A DNA stretch of 64,000 bases, taken from assembly GCA_907163375.1 (NCBI GenBank), contig CAJQUW010005232.1, forward strand, positions 62,001 through 126,000. Direction: 5' to 3'. The stretch comes from Prostheceraeus crozeri. Taxonomy: Eukaryota; Platyhelminthes; Polycladida; Euryleptidae. The position numbers and the translations under genes were made by a program. Shown piece by piece: positions 1 through 11,582 of the stretch; the stretch's first letter is position 1, and each line of letters begins with the position of its first letter. A model generated the notes under the pieces. That model made no database searches. It was not told the origin of the DNA and worked only from the letters and a program-made list of their open reading frames with translations.

Positions 1-775
1 TGCAAAATCATCCACTGCAGAAGTAGTTAAACAAATTCAGATAGTTCGAGCTAGGAAAATTACCACAGCCGATTGAGCAGGACAGGGAAGGCGTACTGAG
101 GGGTGATTTCTACTATTCAGGGAATTCACAATCATAACACAGTAGAAAACAAGAATATTTTGATCGTCTATATTATCTCTCTATAAGCTGAGAATTTCAC
201 TATTGGCGGTTTTGAAGTCGAGACAGAGGAGCATTTAAATGCTATTCATCAGAAATCTCAGGCTACAATAAATAATTTCATTGTGATTCTGACTTCAGAG
301 TCGTTTCATCAATGAAATATTCAAGCTTCTAAAACTTTATTTAGAATTTATTGATGAAAACAGTTTTCTGGTGCATATAATTGCATCTGTAATCGCGAGC
401 TGGATAGGCTAGCTAGGATGTAAACATTTGTCGAATAAAAAAATTTCTGATCCTATTTTAGGCAGCTTAAATATTTCATTATGGAAGCGACGCAAATTCA
501 TATTCAAAATGAAATCTGACAACCTCCGTCAGCTGCAATGAACAACAATACAACTTTCGGTCTCAGCTTTCATCATATACTTCTATCTCCAATTCATAAC
601 TTTGTAGTAGTCACTGGTCATTTATCTCAATTTGAGATTGGCGAGAGTTGGTGAAATTTCGACGGGCATCCATTGAATATTGCTTTAAACGCACTCTTGG
701 CAAATCGCCTAACCTAAGTTAGTGCGCCTGCAATGATTAATAAATGCTGCTTTTTGCAAACACAATGTAAATAGA
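1..775. other. No gene seen; contains a partial repeat copy
   Basis: AT-rich sequence without a supportable exon. Positions 648-728 are a diverged direct copy of 945-1023. Both begin with a form of agtTgGTGAAATTTCGACGG and end in TAAGTTAGTGCGCC, so this is a third unit of the inverted-repeat family that follows. Confidence 0.6.
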
Positions 776-1227
776 ATACTGAGTTTCATCCTCAATTGAA
801 AAATTGAAACAGACCTGAATAGCTGCTATTTCATGCAATATCAGGAATCATCAGCAGGCCTAGTCTACATCTCCAACATCGACACAACTCCCTATTCAAA
901 GTTGCAGGCATTGCCCGTGACAATTTGAAATTTGCAATTAGCAAGTTAGTGAAATTTCGACGGGCATTCATTACATATCACTTTACACACACACTAATGC
1001 CAAGACGCCTAAGTTAGTGCGCCGGCCAAAATGAATGCCCGTCAAAATTTCACTAACTTGTTAATTGCAAATCTCAAATTTACCCTGGCATTGCCTGTAA
1101 CTTTAAATAGGGAATTGTGTCGATGTTTAGAGATGTAGACTAGGCCTGCTGATGATTCCTGATATTGCATGAAATAGCAGCTATTCAGGTCTGTTTCAAT
1201 TTTTCAACTGAGGATGAAACTCAGTAT
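776..1227. repeat. Long inverted repeat, arms about 198 bp, loop 57 nt
   Basis: The left arm (776-972) starts ATACTGAGTTTCATCCTCA and ends GGGCATTCATT. The right arm (1030-1227) is its reverse complement with scattered mismatches and a few small indels, ending TGAGGATGAAACTCAGTAT. The loop is 973-1029. This is seen directly by reading both strands. Foldback transposons and sources of hairpin RNA have this shape. I see no transposase and no clear target-site duplication, so the origin is open. Confidence 0.88.
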
Positions 1228-3041
1228 TTGATAATTCCATTTATAACTTACTTTGATTGTGCATTATTGATATGACTCAATAACTATTTTATGCTCAGGT
1301 CATCTGATGTCGTGAAATCCGATAGTGAAGTCATTATATTTGGTCTCTTGCAAACAACTGAAGGGTCAGATGCATTAACTGTGTTGTTGTAAACAATACC
1401 CTAAATATAGACATTTTATCATCAATCACGAACTTCTCTTGAATTTCAATGTGCTGAGAACACGTTATAGTTGATGTGCAAGCATGTCAGAATCTCGTAC
1501 AAACCTAAATTATGGCTGCTATTATTATTTTTTCTTAAGTGTACATGAACAAAACTCTTATATAATGTCACAAAAATCCGTTCAAGAGGCAGCTTCATGA
1601 AGTAAATAGAAATTAAGACATCATTGAAATCGCTGCGTGCAATGATCAATGATGGAATGAAGTAGTGTCATTGCTAGCTACCTCTTCTGGATGGCAAAGA
1701 CCGTCATTTAATGCTAATTTTATACCATTTTCACTGAATTATTGATAAAAATGAAAACTAGAAAGCCTGTCTGCTGAATAATATAAGTATTTACAATACA
1801 ACTGCAATATTACTTTTCCCATCAAATTGCCAATCCTTAATGCAGTGATAGCAAACCAAATTTCCTCCTCAGCCTTAAGCGACAGGGCTGCAAAATAAGA
1901 GATGTTTTGAAAATACTGGTTAGATTGAATTTGAAATGAGGCATCATCTGAGACTGATGTAGGAATGGAGCGAATGATGATGTGAATTTTATGCTAACAG
2001 TGAGATTGAATCGAGGTATTAGAGTAAATTCATTGACATCTCTGCTTCAGCTCTTGATTTTCCATCTGGTAAGAATTTTCTTCAGCTAAAGCCTTTTCAT
2101 ATGCGCAGATTTGTTTTACCTGTTTGTTGATGATTGTAACCATGAAATGACTTCCGCTTTGATCAAACCTGGACGATGTCAATTTGAAGAACTACTATCG
2201 TTGTAGAGATTCCGAGAAGCCATCGTTGAGGTCAAGTGAGAAGTGAGTTTGAAGGCACAGGTTCATCACAGGTGTCTCGTGTGATTCAATTGCCTGCATT
2301 CAATGGTAGGGCCAATATCAGGGGCTCTCAAACTTGCTGCTGCGTGCATTATGACTGTCGCATTACAGAAAGTGGACTGAGACGATAGTTGTTGAATTGT
2401 GTTGGGAAACTCATTGCCAAATGTTCTACGGATTTTGTGGGGAAGGAGGGGTGGTGGAAGACGTCAATGTTCTCTGCATGGGAGAATTTTCTCTGTTAGG
2501 CTTAGAATCTGCCCTCTGATTAGCGCAATCTAAGCTCTCCTCAGATGCTTATTATTTTTCGTATAGGCTATTCACTGCATCATGGACAATGGGATATTCA
2601 TGCTCGTATGTATTCCAGCATAGACGTCAGAGCTCCAAAAAGATCTAGATATTAGACCGCAAATTGTTCATTTCAGTGAATGAGACTTGGAAGCTTGTTA
2701 CGACACTTGAAGCATTTCTTCATAACATAGTGATGTTACATGTTTTCGTGTACATTGTAATTATTTAAGTGGAGGTTAAAGTGTAATCACCAACGAATAT
2801 CATTTACAATGGCCCGCATGTCGCATCTCGCCTTCAAGTCTTGTCCACTGAAATGGGGAATTTCCCCGGATATTTAGATCTCCTTGGGTGAAACACTTGC
2901 TTAAGTTCATTTCAAATTCATCACAGATTCTTGATTAACAGAAAACGTGATTTCCACAGAATTCAAATATTAAATTTCCAAATATGTTAGAAGTTATTTT
3001 GTACAGATTATCCCTCAGAATAGCGGCATAGAAATAAGAAC
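1228..3041. other. No gene or repeat recognised
   Basis: Unique-looking AT-rich DNA. Short open frames here have no recognisable domain and no convincing splice context. An upstream exon of the SH3 gene could be hidden here, but I could not find an ALYDY-like motif ending in a GG|GT donor. Confidence 0.5.
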
Positions 3042-3043
3042 TA

Positions 3044-4373
3044 CAGTCCGTTTCATAAAAAGTGGATCATCCTAAAATTTGACTAAATAAAACATAAGTA
3101 TGATACAGAAAGCATTTTTCGTGTTATTTCATGTCCCTAATATATTTAAATGTCCTTATATTATCTGATAAGCTATGATACAGTAACGGTTCTTAAGAAA
3201 CTAATATTTTGTGGCCCTACCCTTATTGTCAATGACATTACCAATTCGTCTAGGCATTGATTCGATTATATCGTTGATTTTTGACTGATCTAACTTTCTC
3301 CACTCTCTTTTTAACAGTGACGTAAGTTGTGATACGCCATCTGTAGGTAGCAGTGAACGACGAACGTTACGTTTTAGAATACTCCATACATTTTCTATGG
3401 GATTCAGATCAGGAGAACGAGCTGGCCAAGATAATGTCCTAAGCCCTAATTGAGACTTGCATAAGATGATTTCGCCAGTGACAGTGACTCATTGGCCATC
3501 TGAGACGTCTTTTTGCATGCTGATCTGATAATTCGATCTGAGAGGGCCTCTTACAGCTCTTGAAATTCGACTCAATAATTCTTCTACGAATACTGGACTT
3601 AGAAATAGACGAGAGTAGTGCAGCCATCTCAGTTAACGAAAGACTTGGATCAACTTTAACAAATCTCAAAATTAGGCGGTCTCTACGTTTGGATGTTTTG
3701 CGTGGACGGCCAGAGCCCTCTTTACAACAGAGTCGAAAACCATCATTATGCCATCGATGCACATTTGTGTAAGGGACATTTAGTCGCTTGCTTGTAGCTC
3801 GCAAAGATAACCCTAGTTCTAGCAAGGCTGGCACTTTGCCTTTTGTGAATGCGATCTCGTTATTGTTCATTTGTGCTTTGTATTGTTTTCAACCGGTAAG
3901 AGATAGATTTCTAGCTGAAAGCAATCAGGAATGCTGTCAACACCACCGCAACGAAGTCAGGAAGCTATGGAACATGAAGTCCAGTTAATCACATGTAGCA
4001 GTTACATTATTGTTGATGAATAATGGTGCTATACTGGCTCTGATTGACAGATTTTCTTTATTTTTGTTTTGCATGATAGCTTTTGGATTGTAGAACAACA
4101 TATTACATAACAAAGGAAACAAATGTAATTTTATAAGAGTGAGGTATGATTTTGTGTAACATTGCTAAATGAAGATCAAATTATCTACTACTTTTTTATC
4201 TATAACAGGAAAACAACTCAATATTCATGCTTGAAATTTCCAACAATGATATTAGTAAGCACAACTGACATATCTTCCAAATTTCAGAGAAATTCGTTCA
4301 AGTTTGGCGGAGTTAGACAAAGTTGAAGTTAAGGCGATGTTTAAGGGTGATCCATTTTTTATGAAACAATCTG
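3044..4373 (-). mobile_element. Tc1-like DNA transposon, internally deleted (1,330 bp)
   Basis: The element is flanked by TA at 3042-3043 and 4374-4375, the target duplication expected of Tc1/mariner. The inverted ends are about 30 bp. The left end has CAG, then GTTTCATAAAAAGTGGAT; the right end, read inward, has CAG, then GTTTCATAAAAAATGGAT. Inside, on the minus strand, are both ends of a Tc1 transposase: an HTH region and the WPARSPDLNPIENVW block. The middle is missing, so the copy should be non-autonomous. Confidence 0.92.
3201..3870 (-). pseudogene. Tc1-family transposase remnant: HTH domain plus C-terminal DDE block, catalytic centre deleted
   Basis: From an ATG at 3870-3868 one frame reads to a TAG at 3441-3439 (143 residues). 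It contains the paired-like HTH region (KVPALLELGLSLRATSKRL, residues about 12-30), a GRPRKTS basic linker near residues 54-60, and a second HTH-like part around residues 75-105. In another minus-strand frame, from about 3475 down to a TAG at 3203-3201, is the family C-terminus with WPARSPDLNPIENVW and a tail ending NKGRATKY. Tc1 transposases are usually near 340 residues with a DD34E triad. The segment carrying the two aspartates is absent and the two parts are out of frame. The third catalytic residue (E of NPIE) is retained. It should not catalyse transposition, but the DNA-binding part is open. Confidence 0.9.
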
Positions 4374-4375
4374 TA

Positions 4376-5652
4376 TTTGAAAAGCATTAGGTGCTGAATA
4401 TATTTGGTCCAATGGTAAAGGCATGCATCAATTCTTTTTTCTGATCATGTTGATTTGTATTTTCTATGCCTGATACTTATTGAGTCTCAATTTAATGAAT
4501 ATACAATGTGCGTGGCAGCATTATGGTTCGTGGCTAGCATGGCTGATTTTTGGCTCGCACATGGCTCTATTTGTCCTGCTCTCACCCTTATCCGCTGACT
4601 GAGTTCGTATAATGGTGGATTAGTGTTTCGAGCTATTGATTAGTCACTTCTAAGAACCTTCAAATGTTTTACCAACCGAAGTAGACTGGAAAGTGAAAAT
4701 ATCTTGCAAGACGGTTACTATTTCGTAGCCATAGAAATAAATTGTCTATCTGAAGTTGATTAGAATGGCGCACAGACGGGGGAACTAAGTTGGGACTTGA
4801 ATAACCAATGAAAAGCTTAGAACTACACATGCGACTGATTTTAACAATCATACAGTGGTTGACAAGTGTTTTTTAAGTTAAATTGTGTGCGATTTCTTGT
4901 GCCGTTATTGTGCATTGCACGAAGCAGCATTTTCGTTCTAGAGATTTTATTGTTATCTATTTCCATGTTCGTAGCTGAAAACTAAGCAAAGTGTATGCTG
5001 CTGTACTGACACGAAGTGGAAGCTGCAAATAAAGTATTGATCCATGAAGTTAATGAGTGATCAGGAAAGCTATTGTCTCGATATTCAATTGTTCTTCATT
5101 TGTGTTGAATATGGCAACGGCGTAGAGTAAATATGATTCTTCGCTTTATTCTTTCCATCAATGGTGAATGACTTGAAAGTAGCTATGATTCGCATACAAT
5201 TCACATCGTATACAAGTCGACCACCGCTGCACGGAACGCATGGTTATCCTTGTTATGCGCGGTATGGTCCAACTTATCGATTGCGATGACCTCGATCACG
5301 CACTCGGATCAGAGCCATGACGTACGGCATGCATTATCTGATAAGCATGTATGAAGCCAATGTAAAAACATTGATTAATAGTGCCGACAAGTGATTCTTG
5401 ATGTTAAGAAGTTTCTTCTCTTTCCTTGATAAAATAGTTTATGGCTGAGTGAATTCGGATTAAAAGATCGTCAGAAACGCACTTGAAGCATGTTTCTATA
5501 ATCTTTGAATGGAATGGAAGGGAAACTCAGTCAGCACAGCTCCGTCACTTTTACTTGGATGGTGTTGGACCTTTGAGATATGAATACTTAGCCTCACAGT
5601 ACCTTCCTCGCGTTGATCTATTGAGATCTCTACATGTAATGTCTTTTTGCAG
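4376..5652 (+). other. No gene recognised; intron or upstream sequence next to the first visible exon
   Basis: No exon could be supported. Immediately before the exon the sequence runs ATGTCTTTTTGCAG (5639-5652), a pyrimidine-rich tract ending in a consensus AG acceptor. An open frame continues upstream of it from 5483, but that part has no SH3 character and is read as intron. Confidence 0.55.
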
Positions 5653-5767
5653 TGACCTGAAATTCTCCAAGGGCGATCTGCTCACCTTGATCTCACGTGT
5701 CGACGCGAACTGGTACTGGGCGGAACGTGCATCTGCTGCGGGATTGGTGCCTGCAAATTACGTTCAA
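5653..5767 (+). CDS. POSH/SH3RF-like gene, exon encoding most of an SH3 domain
   Basis: The exon lies between acceptor TTTTTGCAG (to 5652) and donor GTGAGT (5768-5773). It opens with the last base of a split codon. A preceding exon ending in GG would give glycine, making the motif GDLKFSKGD. Its 38 full codons include the RT/n-Src loop part (DLKFSKGDLLTL), the conserved tryptophan (DANWYW) and the closing GLVPANYVQ that contributes to the ligand groove. The ALYDY strand is missing and must lie in an unseen upstream exon. POSH proteins have a RING finger and four SH3 domains and scaffold Rac-MLK-MKK-JNK signalling in the cytoplasm. The family call rests on the DLKF-KGD wording and on a second SH3 following closely. 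Other tandem-SH3 adaptors (sorbin or CIN85 type) remain possible. Confidence 0.82.
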
Positions 5768-6750
5768 GTGAGTGTAAACCAGGGGGTGAAAGTTAGGAAG
5801 CAGTTTCTGCGGGCCGATGCAGATATCCAACTGTGTGTGTCTGAAAAAGGGAAAGCTCAATGAACCGTGGCGGACGCGATTCGATTTTCGCGCGATTATG
5901 CATCAATTGAATCAAACTATTAGACTTATAACGTTTGCAAAACAGTAGCAAATCTAATAGAGAGATGTCCTCAGACTTGAACAATTTTAAGCATAAAAAT
6001 TCTGTGACAGCCTAAGATACTGCGCTTCGTCTTACAATGGTTCGTCAGTACGGCTCGAAATGGCCCAGACTAGCTCAGAACATCTACGTAGAATTGACAC
6101 TATAATCCGTCTGGCATAGCCAGTATAGATAAACACAGAACAGCACGTTATGCAGTCCCTTGATCAGCCATTCCAGATATTGCATGTAATTTGACTGACT
6201 ACTGTGGTTTGGATGCGCATAGGTTGGCTTTCAAATTCTCCGGTCTCAATTACTGGCTATTGATGATGGGGAACGAAGAGACTTAAAAGGCAATAAGTAA
6301 CGTGTGTATTCATCTCACTCCTTGAATTCTTTGCAACTTCACTATTCCAGATTGATGTCAAAATTAAATGTTTCTCTTCTCTAGGATATGATTATTTATT
6401 GATTATAAATGTAAACATTAAAATAAGAAAATAAGATTTTCTTCACTTAGAAGTAGTAGATTACCTGGTGGAGTCAATATATATATATATATGCAAGCAG
6501 TTTTCCTAATGTAACTAGAAATATGGCTAAATGGCAATGTAGCTGCTTGTATGACTTCCATGTTTAAGGTTATGCATGATTGCTAGCAGATCACCAATAG
6601 AGGAAAGCCTATCTTAACTAAAATTCTGATCTCAGGTTAAATTCGTTGACTTATCGGGTATTAGAAATACAACCATTTCATAACTGAGCAACATTTACAT
6701 CGCTACTTTCGGGCAAATATCTTGCCCATCTATGGTTGAAAATGCATGAA
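5768..6750 (+). other. Start of intron 5768-8780; no gene; short AT microsatellite
   Basis: This intronic sequence starts with donor GTGAGT. It contains an (AT)8 run at 6477-6492 and otherwise shows nothing recognisable before the minisatellite. Confidence 0.6.
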
Positions 6751-8258
6751 ACCACCTATTTCACCCAAACATGCCCGCCCACCTATTTCACCCAAATATG
6801 ATGTGCCCGCCCACCTATTTCACCCAAACATGATGTGCCCGCCCACCTATTTCACCCAAACATCCCGCCCACCTATTTCACCCAAACATCCCGCCCACCT
6901 ATTTCACCCAAACATGCCCGCCCACCTATTTCACCCAAACATGCCCGCCCACCTATTTCACCCAAACATGCCCGCCCACCTATTTCACCCAAACATCCCG
7001 CCCACCTATTTCACCCAAACATGCCCGCCCACCTATTTCACCTAAACATGATGTGCCCGCCCACCTATTTCACCCAAACATGCCCGCCCACCTATTTCAC
7101 CTAAACATGATGTGCCCGCCCACCTATTTCACCCAAACATGCCCGCCCACCTATTTCACCCAAACATGCCCGCCCACCTATTTCACCCAAACATGATGTG
7201 CCCGCCCACCTATTTCACCCAAATATGATGTGCCCGCCCACCTATTTCACCCAAACATGCCCGCCGACCTATTTCACCCAAACATGATGTGCCCGCCCAC
7301 CTATTTCACCCAAACATGATGTGCCCGCCCACCTATTTCACCCAAACATCCCGCCCACCTATTTCACCCAAACATGATGTGCCCGCCCACCTATTTCACC
7401 CAAACATGATGTGCCCGCCGACCTATTTCACCCAAACATGATGTGCCCGCCCACCTATTTCACCCAAACATGCCCGCCGACCTATTTCACCCAAACATGA
7501 TGTGCCCGCCCACCTATTTCACCCAAACATGATGTGCCCGCCCACCTATTTCACCCAAACATGCCCGCCCACCTATTTCACCCAAACATGATGTGCCCGC
7601 CCACCTATTTCACCCAAACATGATGTGCCCGCCGACCTATTTCACCCAAACATGATGTGCCCGCCCACCTATTTCACCCAAACATGATGTGCCCGCCCAC
7701 CTATTTCACCCAAACATGCCCGCCCAACTATTTCACCCAAACATGCCCGCCCACCTATTTCACCCAAACATCCCGCCCACCTATTTCACCCAAACATGAT
7801 GTGCCCGCCCACCTATTTCACCCAAACATGCCCGCCCACCTATTTCACCCAAACATCCCGCCCACCTATTTCACCCAAACATGCCCGCCCACCTATTTCA
7901 CCCAAACATGCCCGCCCACCTATTTCACCCAAATATGATGTGCCCGCCCACCTATTTCACCCAAACATGCCCGCCCACCTATTTCACCCAAATATGATGT
8001 GCCCGCCCACCTATTTCACCCAAACATGATGTGCCCGCCCACCTATTTCACCCAAACATGATGTGCCCGCCCACCTATTTCACCCAAACATGCCCGCCCA
8101 CCTATTTCACCCAAACATGATGTGCCCGCCAACCTATTTCACCCAAACATGATGTGCCCGCCCACCTATTTCACCCAAACATGCCCGGCCACCTATTTCA
8201 CCCAAACATGCCCGCCCACCTATTTCACCCAAACATGATGTGCCCGCCCACCTATTTT
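6751..8258 (+). repeat. Minisatellite, 52 units of 26/27/32 bp
   Basis: I counted 52 units, each built on CACCTATTTCACCCAAACAT preceded by CCCGCC. Units differ mainly in their end: CAT (26 bp), CATG (27 bp) or CATGATGTG (32 bp). Point variants are few: CCGAC for CCCAC in five units, AAATATG for AAACATG, CCTAAAC for CCCAAAC. Mixed unit lengths shift the frame repeatedly, so the Pro/His/Phe-rich open frames across it are a periodicity effect. The array is intronic in the SH3 gene. Confidence 0.96.
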
Positions 8259-8278
8259 ACATATAGGATGTCAGCCCA

Positions 8279-8464
8279 GATGGCAAGAGTAAAAGAGGAG
8301 AAGGAAGGCAAAAGCAAATCTGGAAAAACATGAAAGAAGACCTCAAGCGTGTCGGAGCCCAAGAAGCGGACGACCACGATCGGTCGAAATGAAGGTTCAT
8401 AGTCAAACAGAGGCCGTCTAGCCCAACATCTTCTGGAAACAAGGTCGCAAAAATGGATCAGTAA
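8279..8464 (+). pseudogene. Non-LTR retrotransposon (LINE) ORF2 3' end, with a stop
   Basis: The frame starting GAT at 8279 reads DGKSKRGEGRQKQIWKNM, then KEDLKRVGAQEADDHDRSK, an in-frame TGA where the family normally has tryptophan, and on through QRPSSPTSSGNK to a TAA at 8462-8464. The pattern basic GRxxxxWxxxxxEDLKRxG followed by DRSKWR is the usual extreme C-terminus of RTE/CR1/Jockey-like reverse transcriptase polyproteins. It is a 5'-truncated, decayed copy. It begins within 20 bp of the minisatellite end. Confidence 0.75.
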
Positions 8465-8780
8465 GTGAGAGAACTTGACGACCAACTATGGCGCACGTGG
8501 CTGACAGAGCCCAACGGAATTACCTGGAAAACCTTGTGTCGTCAGATCCTCGGAGAAATGCAAGAAGTGCTGAATAACAGGTTTTCTTTAACGCGCAAAG
8601 ATGGAGACATATATTCAGATTAGGGACATGTGTCGTAGAGCGGCAATACTCTTATGCGGCCGTAAATTAGGTGCATGAAAGTAAAAAAAATATGGAAAAT
8701 AAGTAATGATACGAAAACAATGAATTTTGAATGAAAATTTTACTGGTTCTTATTATTCTCTTGGATAAATTGACTTTCAG
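8465..8780 (+). other. End of the 3-kb intron, no gene seen
   Basis: Nothing recognisable except the acceptor context: a T-rich tract ending TTGACTTTCAG at 8770-8780, a good 3' splice site for the following exon. Confidence 0.6.
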
Positions 8781-8870
8781 ACGTTGTGTATGGAGAAGTC
8801 GGTGCCGGGGATCGCCATCTTCGACTTTCAGAAGGACAGTCCAGCTCGTCAGTATCTGAAGTTTAATCGA
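8781..8870 (+). CDS. POSH/SH3RF-like gene, exon for the inter-SH3 linker and start of the second SH3 domain
   Basis: Exactly 30 codons between acceptor CTTTCAG and donor GTAAGT (8871-8876), phase 0 at both ends. It follows the phase-0 end of 5653-5767 without breaking the frame. The product starts with a short linker (TLCMEKSVPG) and enters an SH3 domain at GIAIFDFQKD, where AIFDF is the ALYDY-type strand. It ends at QYLKFNR, just before the n-Src loop. A linker of about ten residues between two SH3 domains is like that between SH3-1 and SH3-2 of POSH proteins. The next coding exon is about 47 kb downstream. Confidence 0.82.
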
Positions 8871-8876
8871 GTAAGT

Positions 8877-9947
8877 TTCCATCACACGTACTTCTTAATT
8901 TAATGTTGTTTGTGGTGTTCGGCGTTGTAGAAAGCGCTTTTCTTAATATTCTGTTCCGCTCTTCGAATACAAAGATGTTGTCCGCATTTAGCTGCTTGTC
9001 CAACTTCAAATTCACTGATTTGTACATCATCCGAGATTATCGATTAGCTAAGAGCATTAGTTCACTGACTGAGGGCACTGTCATCTATTTTCGGCGATCC
9101 GTTTCCACTTCACTGGGCGATAAATTCGTGGTGGTTAGAAGGACGATTAGATGAATGGCTATTAAAGGTAACTGAAGATCCAATGGATTAGTAGAGACAG
9201 GGAGTCATTCTCAGTTATGGAAATCAATATTGAATTTCATCGGCCTGTGTGGTCATCAAAACAGCGCGCTGAGGTATATACGTAATGAATCAATATTGGC
9301 AATACTTTTATACAGGTACTGAAAAATTCTCTACTTTGAAGTAATGCCAAGAGAAAATAATTCTAAAGTGAAGTTTGTTTGTTTATTGTTTGCATGCTTT
9401 CCCTTCAACGTCATCTTCCAATCTTCGCTGGGTTGCACTGTCGTCTGTTGAAGGTTGATCAACAGTCCGAAGATATATTTCAGACCGCTGACGACTTCTG
9501 TTGTGGATCCTACACCTGTCGCTGGCATAATTGTCTGTTAGATTTACATGGAGTGAAATCCGCATTATTGTCACGCAGAAAATTCTATGCACATACATTT
9601 TGCGATTCTCAGACGTTTAGAGGAGAGACCTGAAAAATATCTAAATATCAATCGCACCAATGTTGATTGTCATCTAAGCAAGTCACCGATAGCAATGTGA
9701 ACGAGATTTGATTTTCTTTGTGTTAGAATAACATGAACTTCCACTTCTAAAGACATCATGTAAATCTAAATCCTTGTATATTCGTAACGTGCGGAAAATT
9801 CTGTGGATGATCTATAGCTAAACTAAAATGACGTTGAATAGGGCCTCTACATCAAATGAATGAACTGTTATATACTAAGCACATCTCTTCAAGACATTGT
9901 AATAGACTCCTTCATTCAACATCATTTTTAAATGAAAATTGAAATTA
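8877..9947. other. Intronic, no gene or repeat recognised
   Basis: Short open frames occur on both strands but none has a domain or splice context. Nothing else is seen. Confidence 0.5.
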
Positions 9948-11582
9948 TCACGGAGACCAATGATGATCACGGACGGTCTCTACTTCGGGACACATCCTGG
10001 GATGATGAGGCAGGACTTCTATCCACTGCACCGTCGCGGAGATCAATGATGCTGACGGACAGTCTCCACCTCGTGACACATCCTGGGATGGTGAGGCAGG
10101 ACTTCTATCCACTGCACCGTCACGAGATCAATGATGCTGACGGACAGTCTCCACCTCGTGACATATCCTGGGATGGTGAGGCAGGACTTCTATCCACTGC
10201 ACCGTCACGGAGACAATGATGCTGACAGACGGTCTCCACCTCGTGACACATCCTGGGATGGTGAGGCAGGACTTCCATCCACTGCACCGTCACGGAGACC
10301 GATGATGCTGACGGACAGTCTCCACCTCGTGACACATCCTGGGATGGTGAGGCAGGACTTCTATCCACTGCACTGTCACGGAGACCAATGATGCTGACGG
10401 ACAGTCTCCACCTCGTGACACATCCTGGGATGGTGAGGCAGGACTTCTATCCACTGCACCGTCACGGAGACAATGATGCTGACAGACGGTCTCCACCTCG
10501 TGACACATCCTGGGATGGTGAGGCAGGACTTCTATCCGCTGCACCGTCAGGGAGATCAATGATGATCACGGACGGTCTCCACCTCGTGACACATCCTGGG
10601 ATGATGAGGGAGGACTTCTATCCACTGCACCGTCGCGGAGATCAATGATGCTGACGGACAGTCTCCACCTCGTGACACATCCTGGGATGGTGAGGCAGGA
10701 TTTCTATCCACTGCACCGTCACGGAGACAATGATGCTGACGGACAGTCTCCACCTCGTGACACATCCTGGGATGGTGAGGCAGGACTTCTATCCACTGCA
10801 CCGTCACGGAGACCAATGATGCTGACGGACAGTCTCCACCTCGTGACACATCCTGGGATGGTGAGGCAGGACTTCTATCCGCTGCACCGTCACGGAGACC
10901 AATGATGCTGACGGACAGTCTCCACCTCGTGACACATCCTGGGATGGTGAGGCAGGACTTCTATCCACTGCACCGTCACGGAGACAATGATGCTGACGGA
11001 CAGTCTCCACCTCGTGACACATCCTGGGATGGTGAGGCAGGACTTCTATCCACTGCACCGTCACGGAGACAATGATGCTGACGGACAGTCTCCACCTCGT
11101 GACATATCCTGGGATGGTGAGGCAGGACTTCTATCCACTGCACCGTCACGGAGATCAATGATGCTGACAGACGGTTTCCACCTCGTGACACATCCTGGGA
11201 TGGTGAGGCAGGACTTCTATCCACTGCACCGTCACGGAGATCAATGATGCTGACGGACAGTCTCCACCTCGTGACACATCCTGGGATGGTGAGGCAGAAC
11301 TTCTATCCACTGCACCGTCACGGAGACCAATGATGCTGACGGACGGTCTCCACCTCGTGACATATCCTGGGATGTTGAGGCAGGACTTCTATCCACTGCA
11401 CCGTCACGGAGATCAATGATGCTGACGGACAGTCTCCACCTCGTGACACATCCTGGGATGGTGAGGCAGGACTTCTATCCACTGCACCGTCACGGAGACC
11501 GATGACGCTCACGGACAGTCTCCACCTCGTGACATATCCTGGGATGGTGAGGCAGGACTTCTATCCACTGCACCGTCACGGG
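9948..11582 (-). repeat. 86-bp satellite array 1, about 19 units, reverse orientation
   Basis: Tandem units of 86 bp (some 85). On the + strand they read GATGCTGACGGACAGTCTCC, then CACCTCGTGACACATCCTGG, then a tract ending CACTGCACCGTCACGGAGA. This is the reverse complement of the units at 30-43 kb. Unit differences are concentrated at a few positions, for example GACGGACAG or GACAGACGG, CGGAGACCAATG or CGGAGATCAATG, and ACACATCC or ACATATCC. 1,635 bp divided by 86 gives 19.0. Because 86 is not a multiple of three, open frames recur with a period of three units. They are not genes. Confidence 0.97.

Noticed and set aside
5483..5652. Upstream part of the open frame 5483-5863 as coding
   Set aside because: A strong acceptor lies at 5652, the SH3 wording starts exactly there, and the upstream residues have no SH3 similarity.
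6746..8029. Pro/His/Phe-rich repetitive proteins over the 26/27/32-bp minisatellite
   Set aside because: Unit lengths that are not all multiples of three shift the frame repeatedly, and the frame shared by two long frames switches along the array. This is a repeat translation.
9932..11512. Open frames on both strands in array 1
   Set aside because: Same satellite, read in reverse; both strands open equally, so coding is not supported.
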